From Actinomycetes bacterium (GTDB lineage Bacteria > Actinomycetota > Actinomycetes > Mycobacteriales > Cryptosporangiaceae), in the NCBI GenBank assembly GCA_025963185.1, contig JAOPVE010000472.1, forward strand, positions 1 through 64,000: a DNA stretch of 64,000 nt. The letters are read 5' to 3'. The notes under the pieces are model-generated. The model worked only from the letters and a program-made list of their open reading frames with translations, was not told the origin of the DNA and made no database searches. Below are positions 43,509 through 54,400 of the stretch, piece by piece; within the stretch, counting starts at the first letter, position 1; each line of letters opens with the position of its first letter. The translations under genes and the position numbers were made by a program.

Positions 43509-44611
43509 CGGGACCCATGGAAGACGCGATCCGGGCGGTACTGCGTGACCTATCCCAGGAGGCAGTCCCCTTGAATCTCACCCAACAGGCCATCCGCGGC
43601 GCAGCCCGCCGCCGGATCGCCCTGACGGCCGCCGGCGTTGCCGCGGTGACCGCCATCGGCCTCGCGGCCGCGCCCCTCGCGCTGGCCGCCGCCTCCCGCG
43701 AGCCGACAGTGACCACGACGCCAGCCAGTCCCACCACGCACCCGTCGCCGGTCCGCCAGTTCGATCCGGGGGTCCGCTCGATCGCCGTCGGCTGGCTGCC
43801 GTCGCCATTCCGCGCCGGGACCACCGAAGTGGACGTCTCGGCGGGGAGCCAGCGCTTCGAAGCGGACCGGCCGGGGGGCCGGCAAGGCGACGGCGTCTAC
43901 GTCACCGCGATGGCGGCCGGGGCGAAGTTCCCCACCCCACGGCCGAGCCCGTCCGTTCCGCCGACCGTCACCCACGCGGCTCCGCCGGTCAACGGGCACC
44001 GGGCGCTGTGCGTCGACTTCGCGCCGATCCACTGCGTGAGCCTCCGGGTGGAATACGCGACCGACGCCTGGTTCGAGGCGGGCTACACCAGCACCTACCC
44101 GAACGAGAGCCCGGGGGAAGCCTCCGCACGGATCGCGAACCTGCGGAAGATGGCGGCGTCGGTGCGGATGGACGACACCAAGCGGGTCCGGCTGCCCTTC
44201 CGCGTCAGGCAACTGCCGAAGGCGCTGCACCTGACCTCGACCTCGGTCAGGTGGCCAGGGACCCCCAGGTCGCCGTGGTGGGCAACCGCCAGCTTCCTCG
44301 ACAGGGACACGCCAGTCACCCGCACGTTTCCCGGGTCGCCGTCGGTGGATGTGGTCGTGGCCCCGGCCAGCACGCAGCACCAGCCGTCGAACACCACCGT
44401 TGACGGGCACCCGGCGCGGCGCGTCCACAACACACTCGGTGACACGCTGGACGTATTCGGGGTCGACGGCGTGGACATCACCGTCCGGGCACGCCCGGCG
44501 AGCCTGGCCGCACTGCTCGGACCCGACGGGGCGGTGTCGATGTACCACCAGCTGAAGCTCGTCCCGCATCCCGGGTCGCTGGCCGGCTGGACTGATCACC
44601 CGCTCGGCTGA
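43505..44611 (+). CDS. single-pass membrane protein, putative regulator of the SigE-type sigma factor
   Basis: A 368-residue protein with a short cytoplasmic N-terminus (MEDAIRAVLRDLSQEAVPLNLTQQAIRGAARRR), one membrane helix (about residues 38-60) and a large extracytoplasmic domain rich in Pro/Thr with two cysteines (ALCVDFAPIHCVSLRVEY). This topology and its 4-nt overlap with the sigma gene suggest an anti-sigma factor, but the zinc-binding HxxxCxxC motif of classical ZAS anti-sigma factors is missing. It might instead be a co-regulated surface protein. Function is inferred from position only. Confidence 0.7.
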   Translation: MTGPMEDAIRAVLRDLSQEAVPLNLTQQAIRGAARRRIALTAAGVAAVTAIGLAAAPLALAAASREPTVTTTPASPTTHPSPVRQFDPGVRSIAVGWLPSPFRAGTTEVDVSAGSQRFEADRPGGRQGDGVYVTAMAAGAKFPTPRPSPSVPPTVTHAAPPVNGHRALCVDFAPIHCVSLRVEYATDAWFEAGYTSTYPNESPGEASARIANLRKMAASVRMDDTKRVRLPFRVRQLPKALHLTSTSVRWPGTPRSPWWATASFLDRDTPVTRTFPGSPSVDVVVAPASTQHQPSNTTVDGHPARRVHNTLGDTLDVFGVDGVDITVRARPASLAALLGPDGAVSMYHQLKLVPHPGSLAGWTDHPLG

Positions 44612-44625
44612 TCACGTTCCGGCTC

Positions 44626-44656
44626 CGGGGTCCCGGCCGCTACGGCCGGGGCCCCG
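44626..44656. terminator. strong GC hairpin between convergent genes
   Basis: Arms CGGGGTCCCGGCCG and CGGCCGGGGCCCCG pair over 14 bp with one G-T wobble and a CTA loop. It lies between the convergent sigma-partner and kinase genes. There is no U-tract, as is common for actinomycete terminators. Confidence 0.65.
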
Positions 44657-44723
44657 CGCCGCTGCTCCGGATCCGCGACGGCATCCCGGCCGGCTCACGC
44701 GACCGCTCGGCGTCCGTGCTGGA

Positions 44724-46205
44724 TCAGTCCAGGCCGGAGGCGTTCGGGGGTGGGACCAGGGGCAGGCGGACGAGGATGCCCGTGTCGTCCGGCGAGATCA
44801 TCTGGCCGCCGTGCCGAGCGACCACCGCGCGGCTGAGCAGGAACGCGAGCGCGTTGCTGTGCGCGGCCGACGGATCGTCCTGCCGGCCGGGCCTGGTGAA
44901 GATGTGATCGCCGCCCGCGGCCGTGGTCCCGCTGGACGATCTGGACAGCTCGATCGTCCAGTACGGATCCTCGAACCCGGCCGCGACCTCGACCGCCCCA
45001 CCCCGGGGAGTGGTCGCCAGCGCGGTCCCGAACAGGGTTTCGACGAGCTGGTGCAGGTGGCGGGAGTCCGCGGACAGCCGCGGCCCGTCGCCGATCGTGC
45101 AGGCGAGCTTGACCCCGGCCTTGGCGGCGACGGGATCCCACGTCTCGATCGCGGAGCGCACGAGGGCGGAAAGGTCGACGGGCATGAGCCGCAGCGGCGC
45201 GGTCCCGGCTTCGAGGCTGGCGAGCAGGATCAGGTCGTCCACCAGCCGCAGCATCCGGTCGGCGTTGCGGGTGATCGCGCCCATCGCATGCTCCCGCTCG
45301 TGCGCGCCGCACCCGGGCTCCTCCATGAGATGCGCGAATGTGAGGATCGACGTGAGCGGGGTCCTCAGTTCGTGCGACGCGGTGGCGATGAACTCGGTCT
45401 TGAGGCTCGCGAGTTCGGCGAGCGAGCGGTTGCGTTCCTCCAGTCCGCGCAGGATGAGCCGCTGCTCGGTGACGTCCCGGAACACCCACAGATGCCCGTG
45501 GGTGGCGCCGTCGAGGTGGACCGGCACGTAGTCGCACTCGGCGATCCGGCCGTCGGCGAAGAACACCTCCTCGGCGCTCGCCGGCTGCCCGATGGCCACG
45601 ATCTCGTCGGCGCGCGACTCGTCGGGATCCGCGCCGCCGGCGGCGTCCCCGGCGACGAGCTGGGCGAGGGCGTGCGCGGACAGGCCGATGAGGCTGCGGG
45701 GGTCGGCCGCGATCCCGAACATCTCGGTGAAGACCCTGTTGACGAGGATCGTGTCGCGGTTCTCGTCCTGAAGCAGGATCCCGCTGCTCAGGGCGGCGAT
45801 GAGGGTGTCGAGCCTGGCGCTCTCGATCCGGACCCGCTGCCTGGTCTCGTACAGCCTGGTGGTGTCGGTGGCATAGAGGACGATCCCGTTGACCTCGGGG
45901 GCGTCGAGCATGTTCTCGGCCGAGACGGTGAGCGAGTGCCAGCGGCCGTCGATCCCGCGCAACCGCAGGTCGACGGGCTCCCGTGCGGTGTCGGACCGGG
46001 CCGCCTGGCCGATGAGCCCTAGCAGGGCCGACTGGTACTCGCCGGGGAAGACCTCGTCGATCCGGGTGCCGGGTTCGAGTGATCCGTGCAGGCGGTTGCC
46101 GGCCTCGGAGGACCAGCGCCAGGTGCCGTCGGCGTCGACGAGCGTGAGGGCGATCGGTGACCGCTCCGTGAGGTGGCGGAAGAACGCACCCTCGTCGGCG
46201 GTCAT
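44724..46205 (-). CDS. PAS histidine-kinase-like protein with degenerate ATP-binding domain
   Basis: A 493-residue cytoplasmic protein: two PAS domains (about 10-120 and 125-255) and a normal HisKA segment EFIATASHELRTPLTSILTFAHLM with the phospho-acceptor His. The HATPase part is eroded. Where the paralogue at 37440 has LLGNALKYTP, this has LFGTALATTP, losing the Mg-binding Asn; where the paralogue has DTGIG, this has SRSSSG; and no GTGLGL box exists. It therefore probably cannot autophosphorylate, and may act as a phosphatase, a sensor scaffold or a substrate of another kinase. It is divergent from an OmpR-type regulator. ATG 46205 is preferred; GTG/ATG further up are possible. Confidence 0.82.
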   Translation of the reverse strand: MTADEGAFFRHLTERSPIALTLVDADGTWRWSSEAGNRLHGSLEPGTRIDEVFPGEYQSALLGLIGQAARSDTAREPVDLRLRGIDGRWHSLTVSAENMLDAPEVNGIVLYATDTTRLYETRQRVRIESARLDTLIAALSSGILLQDENRDTILVNRVFTEMFGIAADPRSLIGLSAHALAQLVAGDAAGGADPDESRADEIVAIGQPASAEEVFFADGRIAECDYVPVHLDGATHGHLWVFRDVTEQRLILRGLEERNRSLAELASLKTEFIATASHELRTPLTSILTFAHLMEEPGCGAHEREHAMGAITRNADRMLRLVDDLILLASLEAGTAPLRLMPVDLSALVRSAIETWDPVAAKAGVKLACTIGDGPRLSADSRHLHQLVETLFGTALATTPRGGAVEVAAGFEDPYWTIELSRSSSGTTAAGGDHIFTRPGRQDDPSAAHSNALAFLLSRAVVARHGGQMISPDDTGILVRLPLVPPPNASGLD

Positions 46206-46344
46206 GGCGGTCCCCGGTCGTTGCTGGTGGTACGAATGCCTCATTATGTACAGAATGTGCGAGTAACGGGCGTTTTAGGTAGTAGCGTCGCGGTGGGCGC
46301 CGTGGGTTGCCGCCCGTGGATCCGAGCCGGGGTGGGGGTAGCGG

Positions 46345-47028
46345 ATGAGTCGGCTGCTGGTCGTGGAGGACGACGCGGACATCGCGCTTGCCCTGAGTCT
46401 GCTCCTGCAGCGGGCCGGGCACGAGGTCGAGCACGCCAAGGACGGCAGGGAAGGACTGCGGGCGATCCATGATCACCGTCCTGACCTGCTTCTTCTCGAC
46501 ATCGGGCTGCCCGGGCTGGACGGCTGGCAGGTGCTCGAGCGGGTGCGCGACATCAGCGACCTGCCGATCCTCATGCTCACGGCGCACGGCCAGGAGAGCG
46601 AGAAGGTGCGCGGCCTGCGCGGCGGCGCCGACGACTACCTGACCAAGCCGTTCACCAACTCCGAGCTCGTCGCGAGGGTCGAGGCGCTGCTGCGGCGGGC
46701 CGGGCCGGCCAGCTGGACCGACGACGTGTACGACGACGGGATCCTCCAGCTCGACCCCGCCCGCCGGACCGTCCACGTCAACGGCGGCGAGATCGGCCTG
46801 ACCCCGACCGAGTTCCGGCTGCTCAACGTGCTCGTCCGGCACCAGGGCGCGCTGTTGAGCCCGGCCCAGCTCCTGGCCCACGCCTGGGACGATCCCACGG
46901 GCATCGCCCCCGAGCGGGTCAAGTTCGCGGTGCTGCGGCTGCGGCGCAAGCTCGGCTGGTCCGACCCGGACACCTCGCCGATCGAGTCGGTCCGCGGCTT
47001 CGGCTACCGTTACCGCCGCCCGGCCTGA
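46345..47028 (+). CDS. OmpR/PhoB-family response regulator
   Basis: A 227-residue regulator with an intact receiver domain (VVEDDADIALAL acidic pocket, phospho-acceptor in LLLLDIGLPGLDG, MLTAHG, and YLTKPF with the conserved lysine) and a C-terminal winged helix (GEIGLTPTEFRLLNVLVRHQG... RVKFAVLRLRRKLG... VRGFGYRYRRP). It is divergent from the degenerate kinase. Because that kinase lacks ATP-binding residues, phosphate must come from another kinase or from a small donor. ATG 46345 follows a GGGGGTAGCGG site. Confidence 0.92.
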   Translation: MSRLLVVEDDADIALALSLLLQRAGHEVEHAKDGREGLRAIHDHRPDLLLLDIGLPGLDGWQVLERVRDISDLPILMLTAHGQESEKVRGLRGGADDYLTKPFTNSELVARVEALLRRAGPASWTDDVYDDGILQLDPARRTVHVNGGEIGLTPTEFRLLNVLVRHQGALLSPAQLLAHAWDDPTGIAPERVKFAVLRLRRKLGWSDPDTSPIESVRGFGYRYRRPA

Positions 47029-47047
47029 GCCGCCACCGTCCTGTTGC

Positions 47048-47097
47048 GAAGCGCGGTAACCGCGGCCGGTCCTGACCGGCCACAGTTACCGCACTTC
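47048..47097. repeat. 50-bp palindromic repeat, copy D
   Basis: Outer arms GAAGCGCGGTAAC and GTTACCGCACTTC (one mismatch), inner arms GGCCGGTC and GACCGGCC perfect. It lies between the convergent response regulator and SipW genes. The SipW gene ends inside the right arm (Glu-Val-Arg-stop). Two extra GAAGTGCGG half-motifs abut it at 47102-47119. Confidence 0.9.
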
Positions 47098-47601
47098 GCG
47101 GGAAGTGCGGGAAGTGCGGGGGTTGCGGCGGCGGCGGGCGCGGAGGGCGGGGATGAGGAACGTCAGCTCCTCGACCAGGATCACGCCGAACAGCACCGCC
47201 AGTGCCAGCTTGAGCCCGACCTGCGTGAACCAGTACAGCCCCGGGCCGGAGTGCGGGAGGTCGGCGACGACCCGGCCGTAGACCGCCGAGGTGGGGACGA
47301 GGGTGGCGTCCGGGGTGCGGTTGGCGTCGCCCTTGACCCGGTAGTACGGATCCCCGCCGGTCTCCCGCACCTCGACCACCCGGTGCGCGATCCGCCGTGG
47401 CGAGCCGGGGCTGGTGTAGACGAGCACGTCCCCGATCCCTACCCGGCCGTGGTCGCGGTGGACTACCAGGGCGTCCCCGGCCTCGATCGCCGGGTGCATG
47501 CTTCCGCTGGTCACGGCCACGACCTGGTACCCGAGCACGAGCCCGCCCAGGGTGACCGCGGCGGAGGCCCCGGCGACGCCGATGAGCACCCAGCGGACCA
47601 C
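47086..47601 (-). CDS. SipW-type signal peptidase I
   Basis: A 171-residue membrane signal peptidase of the archaeal/SipW branch, which uses Ser-His instead of Ser-Lys. Visible parts: an N-terminal helix (residues 3-25), VTSGSMHPAIEAGDALVVHRD with the catalytic serine, GDVLVYTSPGSPRRIAHRVVEV with the catalytic histidine, YRVKGDANRTPD, and a second helix near the C-terminus (about 130-150). In Bacillus, SipW matures the matrix proteins TasA and TapA. Here the gene upstream in the same operon encodes a TasA-like protein, and the divergent giant protein has a similar signal, so both are probable substrates. The last codons and stop derive from repeat copy D. Confidence 0.9.
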   Translation of the reverse strand: MVRWVLIGVAGASAAVTLGGLVLGYQVVAVTSGSMHPAIEAGDALVVHRDHGRVGIGDVLVYTSPGSPRRIAHRVVEVRETGGDPYYRVKGDANRTPDATLVPTSAVYGRVVADLPHSGPGLYWFTQVGLKLALAVLFGVILVEELTFLIPALRARRRRNPRTSRTSREVR

Positions 47602-47654
47602 TCCGGCGATCCGCCGGATGCGGGTGGATCTGGCGGTTTCGCCGCCCCCGGCAG

Positions 47655-48314
47655 TCAGTTGTTCGCCGTCTGCTCGGCGACCAGGTCGAAGGTCGCGGTG
47701 GTGGTCGTGTTCTGGGCCGTCGGGTTGACGTAGGTCGGCAGGCTCGCCTGCAGGCAGAGCGTCTCGTTGGCGCCGCCGGCCAGGGTCCGGTCGCCGGCCT
47801 GGGCGCCCTGGACCGAGCTGCCCACCAGGGCCATGCCCGTGGTCGAGCCGAGGTCGCCCGGCCCGTAGATCACGGTGCCGGTCGAGGCGAATCCCGAGGT
47901 CGTGCAGCTCGTGACCCCGGACTTGACGGTCAGGTCGATCGCGGCGGCGAGCACGTTCTCGGTGGTGGTGCTCCGGATCGCGTACCGCAGCGTCAGCGAT
48001 CCGGCGTTGTTGACCTGGAGGGAGCCGACGACGGTCCCGCCGGGCCGCAGGCTGGACGAGGTGAGCACGGCGCTCGTGGGTGTGGACGAAATGTCCAGAG
48101 TGCCGATCGAGAACGTGTTGGTGGGGATGCTCGTCGTGTCCGTGTACAGCGCGGAGACGACGAGCACGGACACCGAGGCGCCGGAGAGCAGGGTCACCAG
48201 GATTGATCGGCGCAGCCGCCGCAGGCTGTGCCGGTCCGCGCTGCCGGCTGCTGCGTCGGCGCTGGTCACGGGGGTTGCGCCGGCGGCCTGAGGGGAGCGA
48301 GAGGTGATGTTCAT
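47655..48314 (-). CDS. TasA/camelysin-like secreted protein with SipW-type signal
   Basis: A 219-residue exported protein. After a basic stretch (SLRRLRRSILVTLLSGASVSVLVVSALYTD) comes the mature start TDTTSIPTNTFSIGTLDI, matching the TasA/camelysin pattern NTF-x-x-GTLDL after a SipW-type signal. The body has LRPGGTVVGSLQVNNAGSLTLRYAI, like the TasA strand preceding its donor-strand region, and a Cys pair. B. subtilis TasA polymerises into matrix fibres; fibre formation here is inference from family. ATG 48314 is preferred over an ATG at 48344, which has no ribosome site. Transcribed with the SipW gene 53 bp downstream. Confidence 0.82.
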   Translation of the reverse strand: MNITSRSPQAAGATPVTSADAAAGSADRHSLRRLRRSILVTLLSGASVSVLVVSALYTDTTSIPTNTFSIGTLDISSTPTSAVLTSSSLRPGGTVVGSLQVNNAGSLTLRYAIRSTTTENVLAAAIDLTVKSGVTSCTTSGFASTGTVIYGPGDLGSTTGMALVGSSVQGAQAGDRTLAGGANETLCLQASLPTYVNPTAQNTTTTATFDLVAEQTANN

Positions 48315-48370
48315 CGCCAGCTCGCTTTCGCCAAAATCGCCCATCGGGGCAGTCAGAGGTAGTTACTCTC

Positions 48371-48400
48371 TAGAATGGCACAGTCACTCCTTGTGATTAG
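48371..48400 (+). promoter_or_regulatory. promoter region of the giant-protein gene
   Basis: An AT-rich patch in the 124-bp gap between the TasA-like and giant-protein genes. It contains TAGAAT (48371-48376), a -10-like box, and GTGATTAG (48393-48400), related to the GTGATTAC upstream of flp at 55607. Confidence 0.3.
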
Positions 48401-48438
48401 TAAAACCCGCAAACGAGCAGGGGCAGGTGATAATCCCC

Positions 48439-51400
48439 ATGCGGTCCCGCTCCCCGTTTCTCACTGGCCCGGGGGAGGGGCCGATCCGCCTCCTGCTCAC
48501 CGTCGTGCTCTCGATCAGCCTCCTGACCGCCATGCCGGGGATCAGCGCGATCTTCTCGGACACCCAGTCGGTCCCCGGTAACTCGCTCACCTCGAGCTGC
48601 TTCTCGGCCTCGGTCAACACCGTCCAGTCCGGAACCGCCACGAACACGGCGAACGGCACTCAGACCGTCACGATCACGTCCGTCGACACGACCAAGGCGT
48701 TCCTCCAGTTCACGAGCTCGTCCAACCTGAACAGGCCGGTCGGATCCTCGATCGGCGGCCGGATCGCCACCGCCACCACGATCCAGTTCATCCGCTCGAC
48801 CGACGAGGTCACCCCGGCCACGATCACGATCCGCTGGACCGTCACCGAGTACACCTGCGGCGTGCGGGTCCAGCGAGGCAGCACCACCCAGACCGCGGCG
48901 ACGACGAACGTCGGCATCACCCCGGTCGCCTCGCGCAACCAGGCGTTCTTCACCTGGTCGAAGGTCACCGACGCCAGCGCCACCGATTACGACGCCTCGG
49001 TGCAGACCGCGGCCTCGCTGGCCAGCCCCACCAACCTCCAGTTCCGGTCCGAGACCGGGGCCGGGATCACGGCCCCTGGCTGGTACAACACGAGCTGGAG
49101 TTACCGCAAGCTCGTCACCGTCGACTCCACCAAGGTCGGTACCGGCGGGGTCTCGGGCTTCCCGGTGCTGGTCAGCGTCACGGATCCGGACCTCGTGAGC
49201 GCCACCGGCAAGGTGCAGTCGACCGGCAACGACATCCTGTTCACGGACTCCGACGGCACCACGAAGCTCAGCCACGAGATCGAGTCGTTCAACAACACCA
49301 CCGGGACGCTGGTGGCCTGGGTGAAGCTGCCGACCGTCCCGAGTACCGCGGACACCCTCTTCTACCTGTACTACGGCAACGGCGCCGCGGCGAGCCAGCA
49401 GAACGTGGCCGGGGTGTTCACCGACGCCGGCGTCTGGCACCTCAACCAGACGCCCTCGACGTCGCTCACCGATTCCAGCCCCAACGGCAACACCGGCACG
49501 CCCCAGAACATGGCGGCCGGGGCGCAGGTCAGCGGACTGGCCGGCGGCAGCCTCACCCTCGACGGCACGAACGACTACATCTCGACGACCAGCGCGTACA
49601 CGATGGCCACGATGACGGACGTCACCGTCGAGGGCTGGGTGAAGACCACCACCACCGCCGGCACCAAGGTGGTGGGGTTCGAGAACGCGCAGACCGGTAC
49701 CGGCGCCACACACGCCGACCTCCAGCTCTGGCTCGGTACCGACGGCAAGCCGCGCTTCGGCAATTACACCGGCTCGCTCGCCGAGGTCGCGGCGTCCAGC
49801 GTCGCGGTCAACGACGGCATCTGGCACTACCTCGTCGGCACCCGCAACTCCGGTACGAACATGCTCACCCTGTACGTCGACGGCACGTCCCAGGGGACCT
49901 CGGCCACGAGCGGCCGGGACACCTACAGCGGGTACCTGCGGATCGGCTCGTACTCGAACTCGGCCTGGGCGTCCGGGGCGAACGGCTACTTCGCCGGCAG
50001 CGTCGACGAGGTCCGGGTCAAGGGGACTTTCCACGACGCGGCCTGGATCACCACCAACTACAACTCCATCAAGAACCCGTCGACGTTCCTGTCCTGGGGA
50101 AACGAGGACGCCCGCTGGTACAACACCAGCTGGATGTACCGCAAGCGGATCACGATCGACAACACCAAGGTCGACGCCGACCTGACCAACTTTCCCGTCG
50201 AGGTCTCGCTCACCGATGCCGACCTGCCCAACCACGCGCTGGCCAGCGGTAACGACATCCTGTTCACCGCGTCCGACGGCATGACCAAGCTCGACCACGA
50301 GATCGAGACGTACACCTCGGCCACCGGGGCTCTCACCGCCTGGGTCGAGGTGCCGACGGTCTACGACGCCGTCAACAGTTTCTTCTGGATGTACTACGGC
50401 AACCCCGCGGCGGCGAGCCAGCAGAACGCGACCGGCGTGTGGAACAGCCAGAGCGCCTGGCACCTGGACGAGACGCCCGCGGCCACCCTCGCGGATTCGA
50501 GCAGCAGCGCCAACAACGGCACCCCGCAGAGCATGGCGGCGGGCGCGCAGTCCGCCGGCGTCGCGGGCGGCAGCCTGACGTTCGACGGCACGAACGACTA
50601 CGCGTCGACCACGAGCAGCTTCACGATGAGCTCGATGACGACCTACACGCTGGAGGCCTGGTTCAAGACCACCTCCACCGGCGGCTACAAGTTCCTCGGC
50701 TTCGAGGACACCCAGACCGGCACGGCGGCCACCACCGGCGACCGGCAGTTCTGGGTCGGTACCGACGGCAAGGTGCGGTTCGGCGCGTGCCTGAGCGCGT
50801 GCGGCACGTACGTGGGCGTGGCGAGCTCGGCCGCCGTCAACGACGGCAACTGGCACCAGATCGCGGTGTACCGCGCCGGCGGCACGCCGTACTCCGTCTA
50901 CGTCGACGGGGTGCTCCAGGGCACCGGCAGCAGCGCGACCGTCGCCAGCTACACCGGGTACCTCCGGATGGGCAGCTACCGGAACGCCGGCGCCAACTGG
51001 ACCAACGCGGCGACGGGCTACTTCAACGGCAGCGTGGACGAGGTCCGGCTCTCACCCGCCACCGCGCGCGCCCCGGAGTGGATCAAGGCCGAGTACAAGA
51101 ACATCAGCTCACCCGCGACGTTCTACTCGGTGACCGCCGAACAGCGCCGCACCGGCCTGCCCGCGACGATCTACTGGGAGGTCGTCGAGTTCACCAACGC
51201 GGCCGACGTGTGGGTACAGCACGGCACGACCTCGCTGGCCAGCGGATCGGCGTCGGTGGCCGCCACGATCGCCTCGGTCGACCTGACGCGCACGTTCGCG
51301 CAGGTCAGCTTCTCCTCCAGTGGATCCAGCGTGGCGATCGGCCGCCGCCTGCTGAGAGCCCAGCTCACGTCCGCGACGGCCCTGACGATCACCCGAGACG

Positions 51401-54400
51401 TCACCGGCGACGCCATCGAGACGATCGACTACCAGGTTGTCGAGCTGAGGGAGGGATCCAGAGTCCAGTCCGGACTGTCGACGTTCGCGAACGCCACCGC
51501 GACGGCCGCGCCGGCCATGACGAGCCCGCTGGACACGACCAGGGCCAGTGTCCTCACCTCGACGCAGAACGGGGCCGGATCCTCGGGCGGCAGCGGCGCG
51601 TACGTCACCGACGACATCGTCGGCGTCTCGTCGTTCTCGATCGCCGTGACGAACTCGACCACCATCACGCTGACCAGAGCGAACACCAGCGGCATCTCGT
51701 ACGCGGTGTGGTTCGTGGTCGAGTGGGGCGGACCCCGCACGTTCAGTTCCGCGTACGCGTTCCGGCGCGCGCTGTCGGTGACGACCACGACGGCCGCACC
51801 AACCGGCTACACCCTGTCGGTGACGTTCGACCACGCCTCGCTCGTCGCGGCCGGGGACTCACTGGCCTCGGGCGACGACGTGCGGATCGCCCGCTGGACC
51901 GGCAGCGCCTGGACCGAGCTCGACCGGGTGGTCGACGACGCGTCGTCCTGGAACGCGAACACGACCAAGGTGTGGTTCGCGAGCCAAGCCGCGATCGCCG
52001 CCAGCACCACCGACCAGAGCTACTACGCGTTCTACGGCAACCCGTCCGCGACGAGCCCGCCGGCCAGCCAGGGCAACGTGTACCTGCTGGCCGACGGCTT
52101 CGAGTCCGGCGCGGTCACGACGAACTGGGCCCAGCAGACCCAGGCGGCGGGGACCCTGCGGTCGGACTGGTACAACGCCAACTGGAGCTACCGCAAGACG
52201 ATCACGATCGACCACACGCAGGTCTCCAGCACGCTGACGAACTTCCCGGTCGGGGTGTCGCTGACCAGCGACGCGAACATCGGGGCGGCCGCGCGGGCCG
52301 ACGGCTTCGACGTCATGTTCACCTCGTCCGACGGCCTCACGGCGATCCCGTACGAGCGGGAGACGTTCAGCATCGCCGGGAGCGCCGCGACGCTGCTCAT
52401 GTGGGTCAAGCTGCCGTCGATCTCGAACACCGTCGACACGACGTTCTTCCTCTACTACGGCAACTCCAGCGCCACCGACCAGTCGCTCCAGAACGGCGGG
52501 CCGACCGCGGTGTGGGACGCGAACTTCGCGGCGGTCTACCACCTCAACGAGGCCACCGCCGCGGGCACGTACGCGGACTCCACGTCGAACGCCCGCAACG
52601 GCACCTTCAACGGGACGGGAAACATCGTCCGCACGACCGGACAGCTCGGCGGTGCCCAGAGCTTCGACGGTGTCAACGACAAGGTCGACGCCTCGGACTT
52701 CGCCGACAACATCACCGCCCTGACGGTGACCGCGTGGGCGAAGAAGAGCGCCAACACCAACGACGATGCCCTCGTCGGCAAGAGCACCACCTCGAACACT
52801 CCGACGTCGTGGTCGCTCGACACCAACACCACGACGGCTCAGGGCCAGGTCAACACGGGGTCCGTCACGAGCGCGTCGGACGGCACGGTCGGCACCGGCA
52901 CCTGGAACAGGTTCGCGATGACGTTCGGCGGATCCAGCCTGCGGATGTACCTCAACCTCAGCGCCGGCACGGCGACGGCCACCGGCGGCGCGACCATCGC
53001 CCACACGGCGACGCCCGTCCGGCTCGGCAGCATGCAGACCAACGGCAACTACTACCAGGGCGAGCTCGACGAGGTGCGGATCTCGACGGTCGCCCGCTCC
53101 ACCGCGTGGCTCCAGGCCGAGTACTACAACCAGATGTCCGGATCGACGTTCCTGTCGGCCGGCACCGAAACCGCCTCGACCATCAGCACCTGGTACAGCA
53201 CGTCGTGGAACTACCGCAAGCAGATCACCATCGACCACACGCAGGTCCCCAGCACGCTGACGAACTTCCCGGTCGGGGTGTCGATCGCCAGCGACGCGAA
53301 CATCGGCGCCAACGCCCGCGCGGACGGCTACGACGTCGTGTTCACGTCGTCCGACGGCCTGACGGCGATCCCGTACGAGCGGGAGACCTTCAGCGTCGCC
53401 AGCGGCAACGCGACCCTGATGATGTGGGTCAAGCTGCCCTCGATCTCGAACACAGTCGACACGACGTTCTACCTCTACTACGGCAACGCATCCGCCACCG
53501 ACCAGTCGCTCCAGAACGGCGGCCCGACCGCGGTGTGGGACGCGAACTTCGCGGCCGTCTACCACTTGAACGAGGCCAGCGCGGCGGGCACGTACGTGGA
53601 CTCGACCTCCAACGGACGCAACGGCACGTTCAACGGCACTGGCGGACTCGTCCGCGGCACTGGCCGCCTCGGCGGAGCGCAGCTGTTCGACGGCACCAAC
53701 GACAACGTCGACGTGTCCGACTTCGCCGACAACATCACCACCCTCACGGTGTCGGCGTGGATCAACAAGACGACGGTGAACAGCCAGGACGTGGCGGTGT
53801 CGAAGAGCAACACGGCCAATACGCCCTCGTCGTGGGACATCGAGACCGACAGCACGACCCCGTGGGGCGGGGTCAACGCCGGCGGGGTGCAGTACGTCTC
53901 GGACGGCACGGCCTCGGCGAGCACGTGGTCGAAGCTGACGATGACGTTCAGCAGTTCGACGGTCGCGACCAGGTTCAACGGGAATTCGGGTAGCTCGCAG
54001 GCCTCGTCGGGCGCCACGGTGTCGAACAACGCCTACCCGGTGCGGATCGGCAGCATGAACGGCACCGGTAACCGCTTCAAGGGCTACATCGACGAGGTGC
54101 GCATCTCCACCACCGCGCGGTCGGCGGCCTGGCTGACCGCGGAGTACGACAACCAGATGTCCGGATCGACGTTCCTCACCGTTGCCGCGCAGGAGGTTGC
54201 CGTCACGGCCAACCCGTTCACGATCGCGACGGACCAGGTGCACAGCGGCACCTACTCGCTCAAGGCCGCGACGAACATCGGCGGCGACGACTGGCTCGTC
54301 GCGAACGGGCTGTCGACCGAGACCGGCCTGCGGATCGACGGGTACTGGCGGGCCTCGAACCCCACCACGCTGGGCGCCTCGATGGGCGTGCGGGCCGGAT

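Noticed and set aside
50439-53993. 1,184-residue plus-strand open frame inside the giant gene
   Set aside because: Arg-rich out-of-frame translation of the repetitive LamG modules, no recognisable fold.
49081-54190. Repeats in the giant gene as a CRISPR-like array
   Set aside because: They are 1-kb in-frame protein modules, not short repeats with unique spacers.
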